Shown piece after piece: positions 29,259 through 37,337 of a stretch of 64,000 nt of DNA. A program made the translations under genes and the position numbers. Source of the stretch: Chitinophaga hostae (lineage in GTDB: Bacteria; Bacteroidota; Bacteroidia; Chitinophagales; Chitinophagaceae); contig NZ_JAGTXB010000003.1 of assembly GCF_018224885.1 (NCBI RefSeq), forward strand, positions 434,001-498,000, in the 5' to 3' direction. Below the pieces are notes generated by a model that was not told the DNA's origin, did not search any database, and saw only the letters and a program-made list of their open reading frames with translations. Each line of letters opens with the position of its first letter. Position 1 is the stretch's first letter.

Positions 29259-30335
29259 ATGTTCCGGTTAAAATCTTCGGTAGTAATAGCTCACATCACT
29301 GGGTGGCTGATATGCCTTAGTTTACCGCTGCTGTTTATTAGCGGGCAAACGGGCGACCATAAAGCACTCTCCCTCTTATTTTCAGCAGATTACCTGGTAT
29401 TCCTGGTAACCTATGTAGCATTATTCTATTTCCATACTATTTTTCTTTTTCCGCAGCTGTATTTCCGGAAACAGTATGTGCTGTACTTCCTGGCGGTATT
29501 GCTGCTGCTGATCATGGTCAATTACATGCAGCCCTTTGATCACCTGTTCAGGCGGATGCCGCATCCGGGCAGGGAAACGGGCTGGCACCCGCCCATGCCA
29601 CCGGGATCGGGGCAAAACGGGCGGCCACCCGGCAAGCCACCCGTGAAAGTAGATATGGTAAGTGACTTTCTTTTCCTGCTGACCATTGCCCTGAGCATTG
29701 CCATTGAAACCACCCGCCGCTGGCGGCAAACCGAGAAAAGAGCGCTGTACGCTGAAACCAGTAAAACCCAGGCAGAACTTTCTTTCCTGAAAGCACAGAT
29801 CAACCCGCACTTCCTGTTCAATACCCTTAACAATATTTACTCGCTCGCCATAACCCGCAATGAAAATACGGCGATGAGCATTATGAAGCTATCCAACATG
29901 CTTCGCTATGTCACCGAATATACCCGGGATGATTATGTGCTGCTGGAAAGCGAGATAGATTGCTTACGTGATTACATTGACCTGCAAAAGCTCCGGCTTA
30001 CCGCCAAAACAAAGGTCAACTTTTCTGTTACCGGCAGTCCCGGTATCAATTGCATTGCCCCGCTGGTGCTGTTGCCCTTCCTGGAAAACGCATTTAAATA
30101 CGGCGTAAGCAATCACGAAGCGTCAGAGATCAATATCCTGCTGAATACATCTGAGCATCATATCCATTTCTATTGCAGCAATAAACTATTCCGGATAACA
30201 CCTGACACCAGCCGCACCGGCATTGGCATTTCCAACACCAGGCAAAGACTGGATCATTTATACCCCGACAAATATGAGTTGCAGATCAGTGAAGGTAACG
30301 GCGCGTATGCTATTTCTTTACAATTACAGGTATAA
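29259..30335 (+). CDS. LytS-type sensor histidine kinase
   Basis: A 358-residue membrane kinase of the His_kinase (LytS/YehU) type. About four transmembrane segments occupy residues 7-145. A long Pro/Gly/His/Arg-rich loop (RRMPHPGRETGWHPPMPPG, then GKPPVKV) lies before the last one. The phospho-acceptor motif is KAQINPHFLFNTLNNIYS, and the ATPase part includes LVLLPFLENAFKYGVSN and TGIGISNTRQRLDHLYP. I start at the ATG at 29259; a GTG at 29214 adds 15 residues of doubtful value. It is 3 bases upstream of its response regulator, so the two form one operon. Confidence 0.9.
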   Translation: MFRLKSSVVIAHITGWLICLSLPLLFISGQTGDHKALSLLFSADYLVFLVTYVALFYFHTIFLFPQLYFRKQYVLYFLAVLLLLIMVNYMQPFDHLFRRMPHPGRETGWHPPMPPGSGQNGRPPGKPPVKVDMVSDFLFLLTIALSIAIETTRRWRQTEKRALYAETSKTQAELSFLKAQINPHFLFNTLNNIYSLAITRNENTAMSIMKLSNMLRYVTEYTRDDYVLLESEIDCLRDYIDLQKLRLTAKTKVNFSVTGSPGINCIAPLVLLPFLENAFKYGVSNHEASEINILLNTSEHHIHFYCSNKLFRITPDTSRTGIGISNTRQRLDHLYPDKYELQISEGNGAYAISLQLQV

Positions 30336-30338
30336 CCG

Positions 30339-31031
30339 ATGGAGATTAAATTTATAGTGATAGATGATGAACCACCTGCCTTGCAGGTGATCAAAACGTA
30401 CGCACAGCAGTTTCCCTGGCTGAAACTGCTGCATACTTTTGAAGACGCGGTTTCTGCATCGGAATACCTGCGCCAGGTACCGGCAGACCTTATTTTCCTG
30501 GACATTAACATGCCGGATATCAATGGACTGGACCTGGCCAGAGGCCTCACTACCCATCCGATGATCATTTTCACCACCGCCTACCGGCAATATGCCTTTG
30601 AGGGTTTTGAGCTCGATGCCATCGACTACCTGCTAAAGCCTATTCCCTTTCAACGTTTTGAAAAGGCGGTACAAAAAGCGCAGGCTCACTCCCGGCAGCA
30701 GCTGCTGCCGGCCGGCACAGAAAGCCTGCTCGTACATTCCTCATATCAATGCGTAAAAATACCATTGCACGACATCGTGTATATAGAAAGTATGGAAGAT
30801 TATATCCGGATACACCGGACCGGGCAAGCACCTGTGCTGACATTAATGACGTTAAAAAAAATACTGGAGAAGCTGCCCTCAGAGCGGTTCCGGAGAATCC
30901 ACCGCAGCTACATCGTAGCGGTGGATAAAGTCCGGACAGTAGTAAACAGGAAAGTGAAACTCAGCTCGGCGGCGGAGCTGCCGGTCAGCGACAGTTACAT
31001 TGATTTTATACGCGACTGGAAGCAGTTGTAG
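30339..31031 (+). CDS. LytTR response regulator
   Basis: A 230-residue regulator: N-terminal receiver (FIVIDDEPPALQVI; phospho-Asp in LIFLDINMPDINGLDLA; conserved Lys in YLLKPIPFQRFEKA) and a C-terminal LytTR DNA-binding domain (IVYIESMEDYIRIHRTG, then LKKILEKLPSERFRRIHRSYIVAV). It receives phosphate from the adjacent LytS-type kinase and controls target promoters as a dimer on direct repeats. The sensed signal and targets cannot be read from sequence. Confidence 0.94.
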   Translation: MEIKFIVIDDEPPALQVIKTYAQQFPWLKLLHTFEDAVSASEYLRQVPADLIFLDINMPDINGLDLARGLTTHPMIIFTTAYRQYAFEGFELDAIDYLLKPIPFQRFEKAVQKAQAHSRQQLLPAGTESLLVHSSYQCVKIPLHDIVYIESMEDYIRIHRTGQAPVLTLMTLKKILEKLPSERFRRIHRSYIVAVDKVRTVVNRKVKLSSAAELPVSDSYIDFIRDWKQL

Positions 31032-31039
31032 GCCCGACC

Positions 31040-31531
31040 TTACGTCATTTCCTCATAACTACAAATGCTGATGTGTTGATGGAGCGATAGCATAAACGTA
31101 TCGTTTGTATCCTGAAACCCTAGCAGCAGATGGTCTCCTATTACTTTGTGCAGCAACAGCGGCGCGGTGTAATACAGGATGGCCACGCTGTGCGCCTGCC
31201 GGTCAAGAATATCCGATGCGATGATTTTAAACTGGTATCGTTGAAACGGCAGCTGTATACTCCCGAGGGTATCCCAGGTATCAGGTACCAGGTTGTTCAG
31301 CGATTGAACATACAGCCCGATAGCGAAACCCGTTTTGTAATGCAGAGAGTTGGCTTTAGGTTGTTGCGCCACCATTTCAGCAAAGGTCCTGAATTGTTCG
31401 GCAGGATTGTATACCTGCGACTGCATTAGAAATTCCGCATAGGAATCATGAAATACCTGCCTGGCAAATGGGGTATTGCTCCCCGCATCGATCACCTGGC
31501 GGATGACGAGCGTAATGATTGTTTTCCCCAT
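31040..31531 (-). CDS. Protein of unknown function, coupled to the dioxygenase-like lipoprotein
   Basis: A 163-residue cytoplasmic-looking protein starting MGKTIITLVIRQVIDAGSNTPF. No domain is recognised. Candidate features are an AGSNTPFARQVFHDSYAEFL helix-like segment and a C-terminal beta-rich stretch (SVAILYYTAPLLLHKVIG). The start at 31531 is 1 base after the TGA of the dioxygenase-like gene, so translation is probably coupled. A longer reading from 31573 would overlap that gene and is less likely. It is convergent with the LytTR gene. Confidence 0.65.
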   Translation of the reverse strand: MGKTIITLVIRQVIDAGSNTPFARQVFHDSYAEFLMQSQVYNPAEQFRTFAEMVAQQPKANSLHYKTGFAIGLYVQSLNNLVPDTWDTLGSIQLPFQRYQFKIIASDILDRQAHSVAILYYTAPLLLHKVIGDHLLLGFQDTNDTFMLSLHQHISICSYEEMT

Positions 31532-31532
31532 A

Positions 31533-32249
31533 TCAACCGGCCACATAAATATTATGAACAAGATCGTATCCACCGCCGGTGTTAACAGTCACTGAGGCCA
31601 GTTCGGCCGACAATGAATCGCTGAAGATCATATCGGCGCTGTTTTTTGCAACGCTGGTATTTTGGCCGTGTGCAGCATACAATGCCGTTTTATACACAGC
31701 GGTATTAATATCGTCGGGAAATGCAATCTGTGTAGTGGTTTTCAGTTTGCTGTTTACATACACCTGTGCATGGATATGCGTTATTCTTCCTTCATACCAG
31801 CCGGGATATACCGAAGTAAATTTCACCTGGCCGGCGGTATCACTGTATTGCAGCCCGCGGCAAAATACAAGGGCGGTATTATCCTGGTTGCCCAGGTATC
31901 CCCTGTTACTGTACCCGGAGTAGTATCCGTCCTTATCACAATGCCAGATATCTACCCTGGCGTTGGCCAGCGGATTACAGCTATCGTTGGTGTTGAGGAT
32001 GTTCAGTGTAATATGCAATGGCAGTCCTTCTTTCCCATCGGTAATATCCACACGCTGGATAGAAGATCCCCGGCTGGTATACAACGGGTAAGGACCGTCC
32101 GTTTCTTCCGGTGATACTGTACAACCACTGCTGCTACTATCTTTGGAGGGATCAGTACTATCGCCTTTCTTACAGGCGTCTATCAATACAGGAACAGCTG
32201 TAGCGCTGATTAAAAGTTGTTTCAGGAATTTTTTACGGGTGTTTTCCAT
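31533..32249 (-). CDS. Intradiol ring-cleavage dioxygenase-like lipoprotein
   Basis: A 238-residue exported protein with a Lys/Arg-rich leader and a lipobox-like LIDAC (Cys 26). The domain is that of catechol-type intradiol dioxygenases: ETDGPYPLY, ANARVDIWHCDKDGYYSGY (first iron Tyr), YPGWYEGRITHIHAQVY (second Tyr and the two His ligands). All four ligands are present, so iron binding is plausible. Its position in the envelope argues against the usual cytosolic aromatic degradation and for extracellular lignin- or catechol-like substrates. I use the ATG at 32249; an upstream start at 32303 adds an atypical 18 residues. Confidence 0.82.
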   Translation of the reverse strand: MENTRKKFLKQLLISATAVPVLIDACKKGDSTDPSKDSSSSGCTVSPEETDGPYPLYTSRGSSIQRVDITDGKEGLPLHITLNILNTNDSCNPLANARVDIWHCDKDGYYSGYSNRGYLGNQDNTALVFCRGLQYSDTAGQVKFTSVYPGWYEGRITHIHAQVYVNSKLKTTTQIAFPDDINTAVYKTALYAAHGQNTSVAKNSADMIFSDSLSAELASVTVNTGGGYDLVHNIYVAG

Positions 32250-32361
32250 CGCATCATTTTTTTGATCTGTACTAAAGATTCCAATAATGCGGAGGAAACA
32301 CAAAAATTATAGATGAACCGGTAAGATGTATCGGAGAATAGGTATAAGTTTTATATCAGCA

Positions 32362-32463
32362 GTATTTCCGGGCCGGAATTTTTTGACAACAGTATTTATT
32401 ACAGGAGAGAGATCCCGCAATAATGCTGCTCCAGCATCAAAAAATTCCAGGCACCGGAAATAC
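32362..32463. repeat. Intergenic inverted repeat, separate type
   Basis: Arms 32362-32385 and 32437-32463 are imperfect inverted copies (GTATTTCCGG, then a spacer, then GGAATTTTTTGA). The sequence is not one of families A, B or C. It lies between the M57 peptidase stop and the dioxygenase start. Confidence 0.7.
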
Positions 32464-32488
32464 CTCGGCAGATTAACTCATGCAACGA

Positions 32489-33316
32489 TTAGTGATACAG
32501 ATAATTCAGTGCAATAATATCGTTGGCGTTGAAGGTACGGTTACCGCCGTTAGAGCAGGCCAGCATCCAGGAATTAGCATCCGGGGCAGATGGGGTACCA
32601 GGAATCCATACCGCTCCTACTCCACCATCTCCTTCATTTATGGCGCTACCACCACAGCTGTAGGAACGATCCATGTAGTCGGTATGACGCATACCTATAC
32701 AGTGACCAATTTCATGCTGAATAACAGAACCCACGTACAATACGTTCGGATTAGATCCGTAAGCATACTGATTGGTGTTCATTTTGATGGTGCCATAAGG
32801 ATTACCGCCGCTGGTTGGGAAACCGGAAGATCCTAATGTGATATAACCACCACTTGGTCCCTGGTTGAACCCTTTGATAGTGATATTAGGGGTACCGCTG
32901 GTAATACGCTGGAAGGTAATACGCAGATTGAGTCGGTTGTAACGTGCAATCGCCGTATCTGTTCCGGCAATAAATGCGGTGCCCAGGTTGGTCACTTTAA
33001 TTTTGATTACGCGGGGCAGTGCACTTACGAGATAATTGGTGCGGTACTGTTCTGTTTTAGCTATCCGGAGAATGGGGCTGACAACTGGTTGTTTCAGCTG
33101 GTCTGCTGTTAACAGAATGTCATTTTCTACAAGATAGCCATCTTCGGTTTTCACCACGTTGTCGGTGCTGAAGCCGTTGGCTTTAATCTGGGCTAACACC
33201 TCTGCTGATACGGGATCTGGCTTTACTTCTTCTTTTTGCGCGCCATTTTTTTGACAGGACGCAAACAGGAAAGTTGCTGCCACACAGCAAAGGACAGGAA
33301 GTGTTTGTTTTCTCAT
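32489..33316 (-). CDS. M57-type HEIGH zinc metallopeptidase lipoprotein
   Basis: A 275-residue lipoprotein with leader MRKQTLPVLCCVAATFLFASC (Cys 21). The catalytic motif HEIGHCIGMRH (HExxHxxGxxH) is intact at about residues 202-212 and is followed by a Tyr/Asp-rich loop and GGSAINEGDGG. This fits the 'dual-action HEIGH' metallopeptidase family (M57), also a metzincin-like zinc site. It is likely anchored on the cell surface and degrades proteins. It is divergent from the T9SS subtilase, so the two proteases flank one regulatory region. Confidence 0.88.
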   Translation of the reverse strand: MRKQTLPVLCCVAATFLFASCQKNGAQKEEVKPDPVSAEVLAQIKANGFSTDNVVKTEDGYLVENDILLTADQLKQPVVSPILRIAKTEQYRTNYLVSALPRVIKIKVTNLGTAFIAGTDTAIARYNRLNLRITFQRITSGTPNITIKGFNQGPSGGYITLGSSGFPTSGGNPYGTIKMNTNQYAYGSNPNVLYVGSVIQHEIGHCIGMRHTDYMDRSYSCGGSAINEGDGGVGAVWIPGTPSAPDANSWMLACSNGGNRTFNANDIIALNYLYH

Positions 33317-33889
33317 AGTTCAAATTTTGGTTTTGGTTTTAAAAAAAAGATATTGCATCGCCCATTTCTTCAAACGGGCAACTGTTAACAATAACAAAAT
33401 ATTGCAATGATTTTCAGCTCTATAAAGCATCAAAAAGACGTTTGCAAATGTGTAAACACACACAGTCACTTTGCCAGCTTTATGGCCGCAAATACAATGC
33501 TCCAGCTTTGTTTATCTTTCCAAAAAACCACGGTAAGTGTGCTCTCGTTTTTGGACGCATACAATAGCTACGATCACCATGATGGCATAGCACCAGGTTT
33601 TTTTAATGGTTTGGCGATGATTTAGTGGTACCGGTTATTCCCGGCGAAAAAGACTTGCTCTACTAACTACCATTGTTGTGAAATGGCTCTTCCAGATCGT
33701 TGTTTAGATTGCTCAGATTTTGTTGAATTTCTAGTGTTAGGATTCCCTGTTTCAATATTACAACTTTCGTTTTACTTAAAAAAAATATTTTGTTTTTATC
33801 CGTATAAAATTGCGTTGAAAACCTAAATACACTAGCTTTAAGTTGCAACATTAAAATCAAAATCACTGACCTGTTGCCACCCATCCTGC
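33317..33889. other. Divergent regulatory region between M57 peptidase and T9SS subtilase
   Basis: No convincing gene is found in these 573 AT-rich bases; two short frames have no start context or recognisable product. On the minus strand, 33345-33374 carries a plausible promoter (below). Toward the subtilase, TAGCTTTA near 33832 is one base off the -7 consensus. The middle holds nothing recognisable. Confidence 0.5.
33345..33374 (-). promoter_or_regulatory. Candidate M57 peptidase promoter
   Basis: Minus strand TTTG, 18 bases, TATCTTTT (7 of 8 to TAnnTTTG), about 28 bases upstream of the ATG at 33316. Confidence 0.4.
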
Positions 33890-36691
33890 ATGAAGCTAAG
33901 AACCCTCCAAATATGGCCCCTGCTGACTTTGATGCTATGCTACAGTTATACTGCTATCGGGCAGCAAAAAATTTCAACCGATAGCATTTTGTATCGGTAT
34001 GCAGCAGACACTTTTTCCAACGGGCACCGGCAACCGCCCTTCCTGGTAAAATTCAGGAAGGCGCCGTCTTCATCTGCACTGCGCAGGTGGGGAATGTTAC
34101 AGTCGCTAACCCGTTACCATTATGTGTTGGAGCAATTGCCTGCCGACAGCAATGTTGTGTATTGCTATACCTCCAACAGCAATTACAAAGCTGCTCCAGA
34201 CCTGCTGCAACAGGTGGAAAGCGCCCGTAATAACGACAGTATTTCCGTGCAGGCGGCCTGTGTGGCGCACCAGCAACCAGCATATGCCCGCATACAAAAA
34301 TACGTGAACCGCTTTACCGTTGTAATAGCGAAGGTTCGAAAAGAAGACTGGCAGGCATTTATCAGTCAGCCTGCGGTTATCTTTGCCAATTCAATCCGGC
34401 GGCCTTCTCCCGAAATCATTATCAATACCAGCAATCTTACTGCCAATCGCATCACAATAGCACAACAACAATTTCCGCTGGTGCGGGGAAAACGTATAAC
34501 CGTTTCCGTTAAAGAAGATCTTTTTGATACTACCGATATTGATCTGCGTGGAAGGTATGTTGCATCCAGCTATACCTCTGCACAGAACAGTTCTCATGCG
34601 TCGGTGATGGCCACCCTGATTGGCGGCGCCGGCAACAGCGGCGAAAAAGGATTGGGTGCCGCGCCGGAAGTAAAACTGAGCTCCGCCGATTATAACAGCA
34701 GTTTATTTCCGGATGAAGATGCTTATTACACACAATCCGGTATTACTGTGCAGAACCATTCTTATGGCACAGGCATCGAAAATTACTACGGTGCAGAAGC
34801 AGTGGCCTATGATCAGCACATACAGGAAGCCGATACAATTGTACATGTATACTCATCCGGTAACATCGGCAACACTACCTCCACGGCCGGCCGATACCAG
34901 GGGCTTGCCGGCTACGCCAATCTCTCCGGCAACTTTAAACAGGCTAAAAATGTAATCGTGGCCGGTGGTACAGACGGGACTTCAAAAATAATAACGCTGA
35001 GCTCACGGGGCCCTGCCTATGATGGACGTATAAAGCCTGAAATAGCCGCTTACGGCGAAGATGGCACTTCCGGCGCGGCGGCCATTACATCGGGCGTTGC
35101 AGCATTGCTGCAAGACGCATGGCGTCAACAACATAATACGCTTCCTTCTTCCGCACTCATCAAAGCTGTGATTATCAACAGCGCGATTCGCCCATCGGGA
35201 GTACAGCCTTCGTATGATCATGGATATGGCTACCTGCACGCACTGGGCGCCCTTCAAACACTGCAGGAAAACCGCGTGCTGAGCGGGGAAATAAGTGCAG
35301 GAAAAGAAGTCAGCTTTGATATCAACGTACCCGCAGGTATGGCGCAGGCAAAAATAACATTGTGCTGGAACGACCCGGCAGCAGGCGTAAATGCAGTGAA
35401 AGCGCTGGTAAACGACCTGGATCTGACAGTGGTTACGGCCGACAATAACACCTGGCTGCCCTGGGTACTCAGCACTTATCCGGCAGCAGATTCACTGGCT
35501 GCTATGGCACAACGTGGCAGGGACAGCATCAACAATACAGAACAAATCAGTATCCAGCGCCCCGCAGCAGGCAAACTGCGTATCCATGTAAAGGGGCGGC
35601 AGCTTGCCACCGCATTGCAACGCTTCCACCTGGCTTATGAATTTACACCGTTGCAGCGGTTTCAATGGCAGTACCCCGCCGCGGGAAATATACTGGAAGC
35701 CGCGCAAAACGCGGCGCTGCAATGGCAAACTACCTATAGCGGTAACGGTGATATTTCGTATAGCCGTGACAGTGGTAAAACCTGGATATCCATCGCACAA
35801 AATGTTCCCCTGGAGCAGGGTCTGTATAACTGGGTTACCCCCAACATCTTTGAGAAAGTACAGTTTAAACTGACGCTGCCCGATACTGCCTTTACCAGTA
35901 CCCCGGCCTATATTTCACCGGTGCTGACCATGCAGGTGGGCTTTAACTGCCAGGATACTGTACTGCTTTACTGGAATTCGCAACCTGGGGCGGCAGCTTA
36001 CCAGTTATATACCATGGGCAGCAGCACTTTAATTCCGTATAGCCAGCTCCGTGATACATTTGTTTTTATTCCCAAAGCAACTGCCGCATCGCTGTACTTC
36101 GCAGTAAGCGCCATTGCACCGGCAGGCTGGACCGGGATTCGCAGCTACGCAATCGACTATACTCAACAAGGCACGGGATGCTATGTCCAGAGCCTGCTGG
36201 CAGATAAAACAACAGATAATAAAGTTTTGCTGTCCCTTAGTTTGGGAAGTAACTGGCATCTGAGCAAGCTGTTTTGGGAGCGCTGGTCTGCCCAGGGCTG
36301 GACTACCCTCAGCGAGCAACAAATGGGTCAAGCGCTCAACCTGAACTTCCTGGACGAGCATCCGCCGGAAGGGCTGCCCCGGTACCGGGTACGGATCGAA
36401 ACCGTTGACGGGACAGCTATTTATTCAGACATTGCTTCTGTCAGTATATTCCTGAATAATACCATCCTGCTATTTCCCAACCCTGTAAGTACACAACTCT
36501 ATATTTTAGATGCGCAGGCGCGCAGCAGGAGAATGGTGATCACTGATATGAGCGGACGTATTATGATGCAGCGCAACCTGGAAGACGGGCAGGAAATCGT
36601 GCCCGTGCAACAGCTGCCCAATGGTGTTTTTAATTGCAGCATTTATGTAGACAGCCAACGTATTTTTTCGAAACAATTTGTAAAGCAATAA
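33890..36691 (+). CDS. S8 (subtilisin-like) serine peptidase with T9SS sorting domain
   Basis: A 933-residue secreted protease with a signal peptide (to about residue 24). The S8 domain has Asp in SVKEDLFDTTDIDL (near 210), His in NSSHASVMATLIGGAG (near 236), oxyanion Asn in VHVYSSGN and Ser in DGTSGAAAITSGVAALLQ (GTSGA, near 395). Middle repeats are beta-sandwich. The last 75 residues form a type A T9SS sorting domain (LLFPNPVSTQLYI, then TDMSGRIMMQ and LPNGVF), so the protein should be secreted by T9SS and attached or released at the surface. A degenerate tandem repeat follows the stop. Confidence 0.92.
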   Translation: MKLRTLQIWPLLTLMLCYSYTAIGQQKISTDSILYRYAADTFSNGHRQPPFLVKFRKAPSSSALRRWGMLQSLTRYHYVLEQLPADSNVVYCYTSNSNYKAAPDLLQQVESARNNDSISVQAACVAHQQPAYARIQKYVNRFTVVIAKVRKEDWQAFISQPAVIFANSIRRPSPEIIINTSNLTANRITIAQQQFPLVRGKRITVSVKEDLFDTTDIDLRGRYVASSYTSAQNSSHASVMATLIGGAGNSGEKGLGAAPEVKLSSADYNSSLFPDEDAYYTQSGITVQNHSYGTGIENYYGAEAVAYDQHIQEADTIVHVYSSGNIGNTTSTAGRYQGLAGYANLSGNFKQAKNVIVAGGTDGTSKIITLSSRGPAYDGRIKPEIAAYGEDGTSGAAAITSGVAALLQDAWRQQHNTLPSSALIKAVIINSAIRPSGVQPSYDHGYGYLHALGALQTLQENRVLSGEISAGKEVSFDINVPAGMAQAKITLCWNDPAAGVNAVKALVNDLDLTVVTADNNTWLPWVLSTYPAADSLAAMAQRGRDSINNTEQISIQRPAAGKLRIHVKGRQLATALQRFHLAYEFTPLQRFQWQYPAAGNILEAAQNAALQWQTTYSGNGDISYSRDSGKTWISIAQNVPLEQGLYNWVTPNIFEKVQFKLTLPDTAFTSTPAYISPVLTMQVGFNCQDTVLLYWNSQPGAAAYQLYTMGSSTLIPYSQLRDTFVFIPKATAASLYFAVSAIAPAGWTGIRSYAIDYTQQGTGCYVQSLLADKTTDNKVLLSLSLGSNWHLSKLFWERWSAQGWTTLSEQQMGQALNLNFLDEHPPEGLPRYRVRIETVDGTAIYSDIASVSIFLNNTILLFPNPVSTQLYILDAQARSRRMVITDMSGRIMMQRNLEDGQEIVPVQQLPNGVFNCSIYVDSQRIFSKQFVKQ

Positions 36692-37337
36692 TGAAATGGG
36701 CGCGGCCGGCGGCGTGCTGTAATCAGCGTTAGCAACGCGAATAGATATCAGCCGCCCGCCGGGAAGCATAACTGGCATCAGCGCCGTTAGCATTGCGAAT
36801 AACTCCCATACCCTGCTTAGTCCGGCTGCCCGCCGGCCGGGAAAGATGGCTGGCCTGATCCTCCTACCATTGCGAATAATTACCCGGAATAGTGCCGCAT
36901 CCGCGACTGGCCGGGGCTTGCGGTCGGATGCTACTGCAAACGAATATCCGCACGGCGTTCAACCCTGCTTCCTTTAGGATAAAATTCATCAATAACCGGT
37001 TAAGATCATAGCGAAAATAATCTTGCCGAACACTTAACTTTAAGTGTCAATTAGACAATTAAATTACTTTGTAGCGACCTGGCATTTCCACTATACATAT
37101 AACACCTGAAAATCCGATCCATCAATTGAAGTAAAACGAATCAACAGCCCTATTATCAATTTATTTACGCAGCCTTTTTTGTGTTGATAGCGCTTACACC
37201 CGGCTATCCCCGTGCTGATAGTTCCCGTGCCTCTTTTTAATGATACAGATAGCTGGGGCGCCTTGCCACGGCTGATTTTAACGCACGCATTTTTTGTGAA
37301 CCATTTATATTTTCAACCAACAACAAATCAATTATTT
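36692..37337. other. Gap between the T9SS protease genes
   Basis: No gene is evident. The first 200 bases hold a GC-rich degenerate tandem repeat (36723-36886). The rest, about 36890-37337, is more AT-rich toward the next start and probably includes its promoter, which I could not place. Confidence 0.5.
36723..36886. repeat. Degenerate GC-rich tandem repeat
   Basis: Two to three diverged direct copies of a unit of 55-75 bases: GTTAGCAACGCGAATA...GCCCGCCGGGAA...TGGC, then GTTAGCATTGCGAATA...GCCCGCCGGCCGGGAAAG...TGGC, then ACCATTGCGAATAAT. The first copy contains TAGATATCAGCC, almost the core motif of the inverted-repeat families. Confidence 0.7.

Noticed and set aside
33407..33625. A 72-codon plus-strand frame in the protease promoter gap
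   Set aside because: Composition, lack of motif and its position in an AT-rich regulatory region do not support a gene.
33663..33884. A 73-codon minus-strand frame
   Set aside because: It has no supporting features and would cover the subtilase promoter.
36506..36793. A 95-codon minus-strand frame across the subtilase end
   Set aside because: It overlaps the T9SS domain of a well-supported gene and the tandem repeat.
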